Assembly (NCBI GenBank): GCA_963693305.1
Contig: OY855915.1
Location: forward strand, 16,822,284-16,886,283
Reading direction: 5' to 3'
Length of the DNA: 64,000 bases
Source: Meandrina meandrites
Lineage: Eukaryota; Cnidaria; Anthozoa; Scleractinia; Meandrinidae
Made by a program: the position numbers and the translations under genes. Below the pieces are notes generated by a model, which was given only the letters and a program-made list of their open reading frames with translations, made no database searches and was not told the origin of the DNA. Below are positions 36,601-43,784 of this stretch, one piece after another (positions within the stretch are counted from its first letter, which is position 1; every line of letters starts with the position of its first letter).

Positions 36601-39600
36601 TATAGTGGTCATGCACTTAGCTTCGAGATAGCTAGTTTAGGCATGCCACTGAAACATAGGAAACAAATAACTTTAAATAACTAAAAAAAAAAAATAAATG
36701 TAAAAAAAAAAAAATAAATGTAAATGTTGTTTATAGTGGTCATGCACTTAGCTTCGAGATAGCTAGTTTAGGCATGCCACTGAAACATAGGAAACAAATA
36801 ACTTAAATAACTTTAAACTTTAATAACTTCATAATAACTTATGAAGAGTTTGTTAGAATTGAACAAAGTCTTCAATGGAACATACCGGTAATTTCTTTCC
36901 ATTGAGATACACTCCGATTCCTCGGACTGAGCCAGCCACATCATACGCCCTCCTTGTCAACAGTGAAACAGTATCGCTGTCAAGAGTATCCATCTTAAAC
37001 TTTGCCAAGTCAGGTTTGAATGTAATACAAGTGAAATCCTTTCCACTGAAATCTTTCAAAATTGGCTCTGCAGCTTTCCCCATGTTATTTGTCCAAGTCT
37101 ATAAACAAAAAATAATAAAATAAGCATAACTATAAGGAAAGAACATTAAATAATGGAGATGAGAATGATGCTGAATTACCTATGGTTTATACAAACTTCC
37201 AAATTTGTTTATGACTATTCAAGGACTTGATTTACCCAGTTGGTGTACTGTACCTGTTTAAACCTCTTTCCTGAATCAGAGGAGCATGTTTCCACGACAA
37301 ACTTTGTGCTAAAAATGTTGCACAGTTTTGCACCATAACCATTACGTCCTCCTGTGACTTTCTTTTCTACATCATTGTAGTTACTGGATGTCAAAAGGTG
37401 ACCAAAAATCAAAGTCGGCACGAACACCTTTTGTTCCTTGTGCATTTCAACAGGGATACCACGCCCATCGTTCCACACACTGATAGAGTTGTTTTCCCTA
37501 AAATTTAAATAAACATAGTTGTAAAACAATGATGTAGAGTGTATATTATAATCTACACACATGTAGACTAGTTATACTTTGCTTTCCTTTTCATTCACCA
37601 GCTCAAGCTATTTAACTGACAGATTTTTCAAAGTTGAGGCAACAAATCCTTACAATACATGTATTAGGAACAGTGAATTAAATATTAATTTACCATTACC
37701 GAAAAACTGATTTTATGAAAAGGAGTTTTCTTTACGCTGGTCCTAAATTGTGGAATTCCTTGCCTAATTCAATTAAGTCGGCTAAAACTCTTGCAGCCTT
37801 TAAAAGAGGAGTGGAAGATAATAATATTCTTGACTTTGATATGTTATTATCTTGTTATTGATAGTCTGTCCCACTTTTTAATCTCTGTTTAAATTTTTAA
37901 TCTTACTCGGCTTTCATGAAAACCAATATTTAAGAATTGATGGAATTCCGAGTTTAAATAAAGTGTCACTCACTCACTCAAGATGTACATTGAAAAATTT
38001 TAATGTTTGTTTCCAGCCTCCACTGTGCTATCTCCAGCTGCAATGTGTATATTTGAGCCTTACATAAAGTAATGTTTACTAGGTTAAGTTAAATGCAATT
38101 TAACCAAGTTAATCAACAATGAGTGTGCAGAGAGCTGTCTCAGTGGTTCCTAGCTCTTGCCAGGCTCAGCATTTTACGCTCCTGGACGTTGAAGCGTATC
38201 ATGGCTGTATTTCAGTGATATTTAGCAAATTCTTCCCTTGTTTATGCTATTACAAGGAATTATACAACATAATAGTACTAAAAATTATGTATAATAAACC
38301 TTCACTTACGCATCAATTGTTATTTTAATACAGCCCATGGAAGGATCCCTTTGCTTGTTATCGGCAGCATTAACTTGCAACAGAGAAAACAGTTCATATC
38401 AAATATTTTTCACAACTCACTACATGCACATGTTTCTCCCAAATTTTATGCTCAACCACTTACATGTACTCCAGATTGAGACATACTAACACTGTGAAGA
38501 TATAAATTATCTTCACTATTTATCTAGACTATTTATGAATGTTCTGGTTAGCACAATTCCCTTACTCTACAACTATCAAGCAGGCTGTTAAATGGAAGGT
38601 ACATGTATATTGCTACAATATTTTATTTTAATAGCGACTTGATGCTACAGACACTGCTACTACGGTACCACCTATTGAACGGAAGGGGAGGACAGGTCTA
38701 AGCCTCCCGCTTCCAGTACAGTAACCTGAGATCATGCCCTTCCCCGGTACTTATCACTCTAGGAAAGGAGGGCATGATAAATTTACTTGTTGGATCCCAT
38801 GTAAAAAAAGCCAGATTCTGGGTTTTTCTCTGATTGATCAAGAAACAATATTGTATGAATCAATGTGGTCTGATTGGCTATGGTATTTCAATGAGGCAAC
38901 CGGTCAGAAGCTACTGATTATGGCTTAGACAAAGTGTGCTTACAGCGAAGACGTTTATGTTAGTTGAAGCCCCAACAAATTTCAAAGTATAATTCTGTGA
39001 AAGCAGAGCTGATCCATCGGGTTTCACAAGATTTATCAAACAATTCCAGAGGTGTTGGTAGATAAATTTGGGAACACCATTTTTACCCTGCTACCAAAGA
39101 CATTTATAATTCTACAATTTACATGGTGAAGTTTTACTGTCAAACTCAGAAAACCGTGAACACCTGAAATATTTCAGGAATGTTGATTGTCTAGTGCCCA
39201 ATCAAAATAAAGTTCAGGACACGCAAGCAAACCTCAAAACCACAAACTAATAACCGTTGCTGTTTGCGGTTTAGTTTTCTCGCGCCTGATTGGCTTTTTC
39301 CTTGCAACACAATAACATTCCATTAATACTTCTGGTGTTCACGGTTTTCTGAGTTTCACAGTAATACTGGTGGTACATGAACATTGTACAATTATTCCAC
39401 AGACATTTTTGCGCCTCTTGGAAATCCGAGCCTGAAATTTGAAATCAGAGTCCTGCCAAACCTCCCTCCCCCACCCCTGGGTTGAAGTCTACCCCCCGGA
39501 CCCGCTCCTGTAATTATCATGCTCGGGATAAAAGAGCAATTTACCAAAGAATTTAGAGTGCCTGCTTACCTAATATTTCATCAAAGATCTTGTACAGACC

Positions 39601-40205
39601 AGGCACAAATGTTATTTCCTTACTGACAATAGCTCCCATCTCGGCATCATAGACCCACATGCTCTGTTTGATTGGCTCAACAGAACCAATGTAAGTGTCT
39701 GGACGGAGCAAAATGTGCTCAAGCTGTGTCTTCTTTTGGTAGATTCTCTCCACCGACATCCGTTTCTTCTTCTTGGTGGCAAATGCATCTTTACTGGCGG
39801 GGTCATTATTCATTATCTCCTGTGAAGACGACAATAAATTAATAAAACCATTGCATTTGGTTTTAAACGAAAATGTCGGGGATTAACAGCGATCATCTCA
39901 AGGCAAAATTAATGAATAATAACTATTTTGCATCTAACTTGTCAACACATTTTTTTTTTTTGTTTTTTGGCATTCCCTCGATCGACCTTACATATCATGT
40001 GCGGTGCGTCCATATCATCGACTTCAAACTTTCATTTCTGCACAAATCAATAAGATAACGACCGCTTGAAACACACTTACACCGTCCCCGATCACTTAAG
40101 CGCCATTTCTAAACTTGCATATGTGAGTCACCACCTCAAAAATTAAACATTAATTACAGAATATCGAACAATTTCTACCTTCAAAGGACTCGTTTCGGCA
40201 GCCAT
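12306..40205 (-). CDS. TOP2: DNA topoisomerase II, complete gene, 24 coding exons
   Basis: Type IIA topoisomerase of the nucleus: it cuts both strands of one duplex, passes another through using ATP, and reseals. Exons, 5' to 3': 40179-40205, 39570-39819, 38310-38373, 37254-37497, 36886-37098, 35997-36197, 35159-35398, 33472-33528, 32043-32282, 31057-31293, 25780-25995, 25298-25390, 24206-24320, 23916-24037, 23062-23442, 22541-22740, 22247-22382, 21385-21580, 20490-20740, 19757-19840, 17196-17726, 15467-15649, 13923-14210, 12306-12518. All introns are GT-AG and every junction keeps phase. The sum is 4782 nt, or 1593 residues, close to vertebrate TOP2A/B. The start is MAAETSPLK in exon 1. Exons 3, 8, 10, 11, 13, 14, 16, 17 and 22-24 were found by reading across introns for homology. 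An AATAAA overlaps the stop. As an invertebrate form it is not assignable to A or B. Confidence 0.95.
13007..13171. mobile_element. MITE in TOP2 intron 23, TTA target duplication
   Basis: Termini AGGCCCGTTTACAC and GTGTAAACTGGCCT are inverted repeats flanked on both sides by TTA. Further in, CAGGCGATTTTTGTCGCGCA is mirrored. A 3-bp TTA duplication suits PIF/Harbinger-type movement (inference). 165 bp, non-coding. Confidence 0.75.
13410..13811. mobile_element. TIR element with 5-bp duplication CTTTA, TOP2 intron 23
   Basis: CAGGGTTCGTACA at the left and TGTGCGAACCTTG at the right are inverted, and CTTTA flanks both ends (13405-13409 and 13812-13816). The right half is built of repeated CAAGGACTTTTCAAGG units. 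Ends of the CAGGG type with a 5-bp duplication fit a hAT-like non-autonomous element (inference). Confidence 0.75.
14412..14428. repeat. poly-G tract (17 nt)
   Basis: Uninterrupted G run in TOP2 intron 22, on the plus strand. Similar runs lie at 16931-16952, 19938-19964, 20260-20278 (as C), 42429-42450, 53325-53342 and 53385-53399. Confidence 0.9.
14985..15441. mobile_element. TTAA-ended element, left-truncated (family of 26319-26986)
   Basis: The right end GGAATGACCTTAA and interior motifs (GCGCATCCC, ATTAGCGCGCGCATTAAAAA, TGGACCTCGCCAGAG) match the elements at 26319-26986 and 55140-55570. I could not find the left terminus. The right end lies 25 bp from the exon 22 splice donor of TOP2. 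Confidence 0.6.
16183..16298. repeat. hairpin element, AACAATTATTC ends
   Basis: AACAATTATTCCACGAG and CGAGTGGAATAATTGTT are inverted ends. The interior continues as an imperfect palindrome (TTGGATATGAGAT with ATCTCATATTCAA) to a tip around GGCGCGTAGCGCCGAG. The ends resemble those of the hairpin at 61119-61229. Confidence 0.7.
16931..16952. repeat. poly-G tract (22 nt)
   Basis: Uninterrupted G run in TOP2 intron 21. A stretch just 3' of it (16996-17070, TTGAATCCCGATTTCTTGAA) resembles a dispersed repeat also seen at 57331. Confidence 0.9.
18228..19556. mobile_element. nested TTAA-bounded foldback elements in TOP2 intron 20
   Basis: The outer element starts TTAAGGAGGCTCACAATGG and ends in its complement, with ~205-bp arms (18228-18435 and 19349-19556). 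The arms would meet at a central TTAA, and that TTAA has been split by an insert. The insert holds two units sharing a TTAA boundary: a foldback of ~130-bp arms (18432-18708) and an element with ends TTAAGGACGTTCG and CGAACGTCCTTAA (18705-19352). TTAA targets point to piggyBac-like or Kolobok-like transposases (inference). No transposase is encoded. Confidence 0.85.
19757..33528 (-). CDS. TOP2: TOP2 exons 8-20: TOPRIM, winged-helix, tower and gate
   Basis: Exon 9 carries the TOPRIM glutamate in LTEGDSAK (Glu473 of my model) and PLRGK. Exon 10 carries the metal site TDQDQDG (Asp553, 555, 557). Exon 15 (23062-23442) carries the catalytic pair in ASPRYIFTM, Arg816-Tyr817; Tyr817 corresponds to human TOP2A Tyr805 and forms the covalent DNA link. 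Exons 16-20 encode the tower and coiled-coil gate, ending at FLEELK. No catalytic residue is missing. Intron 10 (25996-31056) is the largest and contains a LINE. Confidence 0.95.
19938..20278. mobile_element. MITE with poly-G/poly-C ends, TOP2 intron 19
   Basis: A 27-nt G run followed by GGAGTCCCATATGAAATGGA and GGGGATGCTCGT is mirrored by ACGAGCATCCCC, TCCATTTCATATGGGAGTC and a 19-nt C run. The interior repeats the motifs ACCCCTAAAAGAG and CCCTAAnCGAGAC. Non-coding, 341 bp. Confidence 0.75.
22043..22200 (-). mobile_element. LINE 3' end fragment, TOP2 intron 17
   Basis: On the minus strand, a 3'UTR-like stretch ends GAATAAAGTATG followed by three tandem TTTGTATG-type units. This pattern, AATAAA then a short microsatellite tail, matches the other LINE 3' ends in this window. 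No reading frame remains. Confidence 0.55.
24607..24872. mobile_element. foldback element in TOP2 intron 12
   Basis: AGCGGATTCAGGTTGAGCG to AATTGATTGCGTTGCGAG and on through ACAGACGTTGCTAGGC are mirrored from 24777 to 24872, giving ~120-bp arms around a short centre with GTTCTGCC/GACAGAACG. TA is found at or near both ends, so a TA-duplicating (Tc1/mariner-like) origin is possible but unproven. Confidence 0.75.
26319..26986. mobile_element. complete TTAA-bounded non-autonomous element, TOP2 intron 10
   Basis: Starts TTAAGGTCATTCCTC and ends with the matching GAGGAATGACCTTAA (one extra G at the left of the right end). 668 bp, non-coding. The interior contains GCGCATCCTTACTGCACATG and an alternating GCGCGC block. 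Related copies are at 55140-55570 and, truncated, at 14985-15441. Confidence 0.8.
27092..29650 (-). mobile_element. 5'-truncated non-LTR retrotransposon (CR1/L2-like LINE), TOP2 intron 10
   Basis: Same transcriptional orientation as TOP2. The 5' end is cut inside the endonuclease domain near 29650; stop codons precede it. The 3' end has AATAAAG and a short (ACT)n tail near 27093-27106. The reverse-transcriptase frame is undamaged, so the insertion is recent. Clade assignment rests on the endonuclease plus RT layout and the microsatellite tail. Confidence 0.88.
27336..29639 (-). CDS. LINE ORF2: endonuclease C-terminus and reverse transcriptase
   Basis: 767 codons in one frame. The first ~60 residues are the end of an apurinic-type endonuclease, with TLIDLFFTS and the catalytic GFSDHSAI. 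The reverse transcriptase follows: [23 protein letters not shown] (motif A), [13 protein letters not shown] (motif B), [10 protein letters not shown] (motif C, near residue 495) and FTYLGTMLD. The thumb and C-terminal region end in [10 protein letters not shown] and a short tail. All RT catalytic aspartates are present, but the endonuclease is incomplete, so this copy should not mobilise itself. It would be carried in the TOP2 pre-mRNA and removed with intron 10. Confidence 0.92.
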   Translation of the reverse strand: MYKAALVSILLSLCCKQWNTKKSRTLIDLFFTSKPELYVSGVLPIGFSDHSAIFGIRKLHRIPLPPPRIVEARNYKHYDPALFCEDLNSIPWDILELDQTPNDAWQSFKDLFLTAADEHAPVVTRRVRGRSVPWLTPEIKDLMHQRDHQHKKAMSTNKELHWSNYKRLRNAVNTKMRKEKCCYYSCQLSNDQSSKEMWRTLNKILPKQKKSASGESETMSATNFNKFFSSIAKNLCSVFKDHTLPRILAPRVNSDFTLQEVSASFVRHELSKLKSSKATGLDKIPAKLLKDASSVIAKPITYLINLTISSGEIPSQWKEAKVTPIFKAGKKDDENNYRPISVLPLVSKVMERAVQVQLLAFFEVNKVLSVYQSGFRKKHSTKTAVVHLVDHILEHMDKQQLTGAAFIDLKKAFDLVDHKCLLHKLEHYGVRGHSLGWFRNYLTTRSQRVQYGKELSSSLPLDFGVPQGSLLGPLLFVIHINDLPQCLLHSSISMYADDTVIYYSGSEVSNIRENLQEDLNRVEQWLVNSKLILNQSKTKGLLFGTRQLLQTTSDFVLQIQSKDIERVTKFTYLGTMLDEQLHWKEHIDTTCKKVNKRLGLLARIRSCLTLKAAKCVYNTLIEPILSYTDTAWGELSVGSSKSLQRLQNRAARIILKRDSSRDTFNVLGWTDLETNRKIHKCVLVFKCLHNLVPQYLSNYFIRNYNVHGYNTRRKADLHLPKPKLSLGKRTFRFSGTALFNSLPCKIQQAVSLSSFKNHVKAHFIYST
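29855..29942. repeat. dispersed repeat with GGGGAATATC palindrome
   Basis: AAAACTGGGGAATATC is followed directly by its complement GATATTCCCCAGTTTT (about 29908-29940). The preceding CGATTGGTCTAAACACGTCA is matched by TGATTGGTCAAAACATGTCA at 60197, so the two loci share a repeat. Confidence 0.6.
30141..30296. repeat. hairpin element, ATTTGGC ends
   Basis: Arms 30141-30193 and 30246-30296 (ATATTTGTCCTTGGACATTA mirrored by TAATGTCCACGGACAAATAT). The inner part, ACAGTTTTCC to GGAAAACTGT, closes on the tip TCGAGCTTCGCTCTCGG. The whole 156 bp is an imperfect palindrome. Confidence 0.75.
30396..30612. mobile_element. TIR element A with internal GTCGCC repeats, TOP2 intron 10
   Basis: Ends CAGCCCTCCAAGTT and AACTTGGAGGGTTG, flanked on both sides by TACAT. 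The interior carries several copies of TTTTAGTCGCCA and GGTCGCCAG in both orientations. 217 bp, non-coding. It shares that interior with elements B and C. Confidence 0.75.
32308..32959. mobile_element. TIR element B with internal GTCGCC repeats, TOP2 intron 8
   Basis: Ends CAGTGCTTCAAGCT and AGCTTGAAGCGCTG (counting back from 32959); ACAGG follows the right end and lies two bases outside the left end, consistent with a slightly eroded 5-bp duplication. Subterminal blocks of TGGTCGCC and GGCGACC lie at both ends. The left end is about 25 bp from the exon 9 splice acceptor. No transposase frame. Confidence 0.7.
33032..33123. repeat. minisatellite, ~27-bp unit
   Basis: Four copies of AAAACATGATGGGT, three of them followed by ATTAAACC, in tandem with small length differences. 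In TOP2 intron 8. Confidence 0.85.
33590..35007. mobile_element. TIR element C with internal GTCGCC repeats, TOP2 intron 7
   Basis: Ends CAGGGTCCGAAATT and AATTTCGGACCCTG, flanked by TCTTT on both sides (33585-33589 and 35008-35012). Subterminal copies of TGGTCGCCA and TGGCGACC lie at both ends. The 1.4-kb interior has only broken reading frames; I did not recognise a transposase. Larger relative of elements A and B. Confidence 0.8.
35045..35122. repeat. fragment of a CAGGGTTTGTAC-ended element
   Basis: Ends GTACAAACCCTG and has repeated CCATGACCC and CCATGACTTTCCAGG units, echoing the tandem CAAGGACTTTTC units of the 13410-13811 element. Only one end is visible, so it is probably truncated. 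Confidence 0.45.
35159..40205 (-). CDS. TOP2: TOP2 exons 1-7: GHKL ATPase and transducer
   Basis: Exons 1-7 encode the N-terminal ATP gate. Exon 2 carries [11 protein letters not shown], the start of the GHKL fold. Exon 3 supplies [10 protein letters not shown], with the conserved Asn that binds the metal-ATP. Exon 4 gives WNDGRGIPV and the nucleotide loop [15 protein letters not shown]. Exon 7 holds the QTK switch loop in DSQTKENMT, whose lysine contacts the gamma-phosphate. All key residues are present, so the ATPase should be active. Exon 1 codes for only nine residues. Confidence 0.93.
36591..36815. repeat. recent 131-bp tandem duplication in TOP2 intron 5
   Basis: A ~94-bp block (AAATGTTGTTTATAGTGGTC through GAAACATAGGAAACAAATAA) appears at 36591-36684 and again at 36722-36815, essentially identical, separated by an A-rich AAATAAATG spacer. 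Confidence 0.9.
37703..37980 (+). mobile_element. LINE 3' end fragment, TOP2 intron 3
   Basis: The frame 37703-37861 encodes [19 protein letters not shown], the usual C-terminal motif of CR1/L2-type ORF2 proteins, then a stop. A short 3'UTR follows, ending AAATAAAGTG and the tail (TCAC)n near 37966-37980. Antisense to TOP2. Everything upstream of the C-terminus is lost. Confidence 0.75.
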
Positions 40206-40233
40206 TGCCAATGCGCTTAGTGTCGACACAAAT

Positions 40234-40242
40234 GGCGGGAAA
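40234..40242 (-). promoter_or_regulatory. E2F-like site upstream of TOP2
   Basis: GGCGGGAAA on the plus strand (TTTCCCGCC on the coding strand) lies 29-37 bp upstream of the TOP2 ATG. It matches the E2F consensus; E2F control fits S/G2 expression of topoisomerase II in animals. Motif only. Confidence 0.5.
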
Positions 40243-40450
40243 TTGAGATCGCCCTTCTTCTCGCTCCTAAATACGTTCTACTTTGATGCCACTATACAAG
40301 ACTTTTCTCTATATATCCATCTACCGAAAGCCTTAAAAATTGCGGGCAGAATAGACAGATATTTCGCAGAAAACAGATCTCGATGTCGTCCAGCTCTTCC
40401 GTTTGCGAAGCACCACGACTTGTTCGAGGAAACCGCCAGAACCGAAGAAC

Positions 40451-40465
40451 TTTGAAGTAACCAAT
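40451..40465 (-). promoter_or_regulatory. CHR-like motif beside a CCAAT box, TOP2 promoter
   Basis: TTTGAA (40451-40456) is followed four bases on by CCAAT (40461-40465), so relative to TOP2 the CCAAT box is inverted. Inverted CCAAT boxes occur in vertebrate TOP2A promoters, and CHR plus CCAAT pairs mark G2/M genes. About 250 bp from the ATG. Motif only; such short motifs occur by chance. Confidence 0.4.
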
Positions 40466-42428
40466 CAAATTCGAGAAAACTTGACATGTGACTTTTGTTC
40501 GTTCCCAAGTCCCACCAACACGGTATTCAACATGGCCGTCAAAATAAGATAAAAAAATCTCTAAAGTCATACAGTCCTGGGCAATTTTTAATCGAGCCTG
40601 GCTTTATTTTACGTAAAAGCGGGAATCCATTGTAATTTTTTAAAAGAAACATACTGTAGATTCATTTCATAGATTTCTTAACTAAATGATGGACAAGAAC
40701 ATATGATCGATGCGATCGAGCATGAATTGAACTGAAGCGAAGAATGGGGAGATCGAAATCGAACTTTCATTTAAATTTTAATATTTTATACTATAAGAAA
40801 ATACCAATGATAATGAACACTGAACATTACCTTACCTTACAGCCGATTCTAGTCTATTTCTAATAATTTTGTTTTAAAATTAATTTGACCTTGAAAAAAA
40901 TCTTTGTTTTAATATAATAAATTTCGGGCATTCAAAAAGACTCGATCAAGGAATTTTTAATTCAACTAGTTTTATAAAACGTCCAGTACAAGTCTCGCAC
41001 TAGCACAATTCTCATCATGCTTTAATATTGTTGACAAAAAAAATCGGAGTTTACCTTTTCTTAGAGAGATCTTGAATGTCAGATCCTGTAAACTTCAAGC
41101 TTTTTATGTGTTGTAGAACTGGTCATTTATAACCACGTCTGTACACCTGATCATAGCTGCTTCGCATTCTCTAGGCCATTGGATAACTCTTCGCTTTCGT
41201 AAAAATATCAAACAAATCCATTTTCAAATTTATCGCCATACCGATTGGCATGTGCTATCATATCAAGTATGCAGAGAGGAGCCTGGGGCAAATTTGCCGG
41301 CGAGCTGACCTATACCAAGGGTGGGGGGAGAGAGAGAGGCGGGGAAACGGGAGGGGCGGGGAGGGTACAACAGAAAAAGGTATCTTTATAAGGTTATACG
41401 TTTTTAGGGTAATTTAAGTCAGTATCCCTTTCTGTGAAAAATTATTGAGTACCCTTCCTATATCCGCCGAGAATGAACCTCCGCCAAAAGATTGGACACC
41501 TTCTTTAGGCAGAATACTCCGTTCGCAGACGTAACTACTTCATACACTAGCTACATTTCTCTTATTTTCTACAATTTCTGGTCCAAATACAAACATTTTA
41601 CGGGAGGTTTTACGTACTGCAGTGTAAACTACTTTGCCGCATCCAGCCGAGCCAAAATTTCACTTGTGCTTGGACACACGAAGTGCTTATAGCGCGGCGA
41701 GTCACGATTGATTTTAATTACTTCTGATTGGTTGAGAAAGTGGCGCAAGATTTGTTTGGGAGAAACAACTAGCCATGGATAATGTCACAGGAAAACATTT
41801 GGATATCCCACATCTTCAAGTTAAACGATTATATCTCGACTGTTTTGTGTGCGATTAAGCTCAACTTTAACAGAGACATAAAGGAATCATGAAAGTTTTC
41901 GCATGTCGTCTTTTATTTAGTGGATTGATCTTTTCAGCGATGCTAGAGCCCAGCGCCAAATTGCAAAACCTCCAGTGTGTCACGCATGACAATTTTTTTT
42001 TTTAATCTAACTTGGCCAGCAAGTTATAATCTTAAATATGTAAAATTTGTACGTGATTAATGCATTCTCTTTTATTTCTAAAAGCGTTCTTTTAGAATTC
42101 CACTTATGTCATGACACCCAACAGTATTTGCAGTTTACCTCGCTCAATTGCCAGCTCATTATTCTATATCTGCGCTGAATTCTGAAAAGAATCGGAAAAG
42201 TCCAATTTTTTATTTCCGAAGGTGTCCCGACTAAAACACGACTGCTAGCCAGACTGTTCAGTCTGGATTTTTTTTTTGCCTTTTTAACACAAAAGAACGC
42301 GAAAGTAAGAAGCTCGCCCTCTGGCGCCTCCCGTTAAATTGCGCTGGCGTCCACTTCTCTCTCGGTTCTTTTTCCCCGTCAGCAATCGAAGAACAATAGA
42401 TGTAGAGTCTGCGAACAGTTAACTGGTT

Positions 42429-42450
42429 GGGGGGGGGGGGGGGGGGGGGG
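42429..42450. repeat. poly-G tract (22 nt)
   Basis: Follows AACTGGTT in copy 1. At the same place in copy 2 (46144-46163) the run is broken by A and C, so the tract has either grown or decayed since the duplication. Confidence 0.9.
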
Positions 42451-42589
42451 TGGCTTTGATCTCTCCAGTACATATTGAGTTGCTAGCTAAAAGGGCTATA
42501 AGAAGACAAATCAGGTTTCTAGATCTTACAAAAACTCGGCCTAGTATGTTTTCATTACAAGTTTTTTTAGGCGACACTTCCACATTCTC

Positions 42590-42802
42590 GTCCCCAGAGG
42601 CCGCGCTCCTTCTGGTCTGCGCCAGGAATCGAGACCTCGCTCCCAATTTCTAAGCATGCGCAGAGTACTCGTTCTGTGTTTTTCAGCCAATCAGATTTGT
42701 CATATGTGACAATGAGTCCGTGAAGCGCGGTCTTCCGGTTTTGGAGGCGGCCTGAGGTCTCGATTCCTGGCGCAGACCAGAAGGATCGCGCCCTCTGGGG
42801 AC
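42590..42802. repeat. ~48-bp inverted repeat inside the duplication
   Basis: GTCCCCAGAGGCCGCGCTCC, TTCTGGTCTGCGCCAGGAAT and CGAGACCTC (42590-42637) are mirrored at 42753-42802 with few mismatches, around a ~115-bp spacer. In copy 2 the left arm lacks about 19 bases, while the right arm is kept (near 46450-46500). Confidence 0.8.
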
Positions 42803-43057
42803 AAGATTGACACTTCCATAGCCGAAATAAAACTGGTGCTAAAATTGAATAAAACCAAGAACTGGAACGAGAGGACTGAAATATTATCTACTATTAGTGC
42901 CGAATGATAAACCGTGAACATTTTCCCAAAGTTTCACAGCCATTCCGTCAAAACTTAAAAAGTTATAACCCATTGTTTGTCATCGAGAAGTGCGCCCGCA
43001 ATTACTACCGAGTCACCTCATTCAGATGCAGATAAACGACCCCTGAAATGATGCGTT

Positions 43058-43341
43058 CCTATATCCTATATCTCTTCATGCCATAAGGCACATAAGGCTT
43101 TGACATTCTCCTTCCATCCCCGACGGTTTGCTGCGAGGGTTCTAACATTCGCCCATGACTGCCACCCAGCTGTTTTCCTTTCATTTTCAACCATTCTCCT
43201 CCATGTTGTTTTGGGTCGGCCCGGCCTTCTTTTCCCTTCTGGCCTCCATTCCAGAGCTGTCACGCAATGTTCCTCTTTGTCTTTCCTCATTATATGTCCA
43301 ATCCAATTCCATCTTCTACGTCTGATTTCATCGCTCGTTCA
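43058..43341 (-). mobile_element. LINE 3' fragment inserted in copy 1 with 12-bp target duplication
   Basis: AAATGATGCGTT occurs on both sides (43046-43057 and 43342-43353), while copy 2 has a single AAATTATGCGTT (46745-46756), the empty site. The minus-strand frame encodes RRPGRPKTTWRRMV and ends CALWHEEI, typical of the C-terminus of a LINE ORF2. The tail is a double GATATAG-type unit. The insertion is therefore younger than the duplication. Confidence 0.85.
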
Positions 43342-43689
43342 AAATGATGCGTTAAAACGTCATTACATTTCGTGTGGGGAAGAGATGTTACATTTTCCTT
43401 CAGAAGTATTCACAGTATATCACAGTACTGACTAGGCAAGAAGGCTGTTTGACTTTCAATAAACGTGTATACTGGGATTGTATTGGTGTCGGGGTTTTGA
43501 TAATCACGTGCCTGTAAACTTTGAATTTATTTTAAAACAGGAAAACGAGGAAGAGTGGACTGATGGTTGCCCTATATACCCGGTATATAAAGCTTCATGG
43601 TCATTGTTCGCAAAGATACACTCAGTGTGAGGCGTGAATTGGTTGCAGAGCTCTGTAGATATATATTTATATAAATTTATATATATTGT

Positions 43690-43784
43690 ATTATATATAC
43701 AACAACAACAACAACAAGCTTTATTTGCATGACTGTAAATTTGTTACAATATTGCAAAAGCCTGGAAGTAATTATTTATATAAA
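43690..43784 (-). mobile_element. LINE 3' tail, (TTG)n, in copy 1 only
   Basis: On the minus strand CATGCAAATAAAGC is followed by a (TTG)n run (complement of AACAACAACAAC at 43699-43717). ATTTATATAAA flanks both sides. Absent at the corresponding place in copy 2 (near 47070). Too short to carry coding sequence. Confidence 0.6.
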
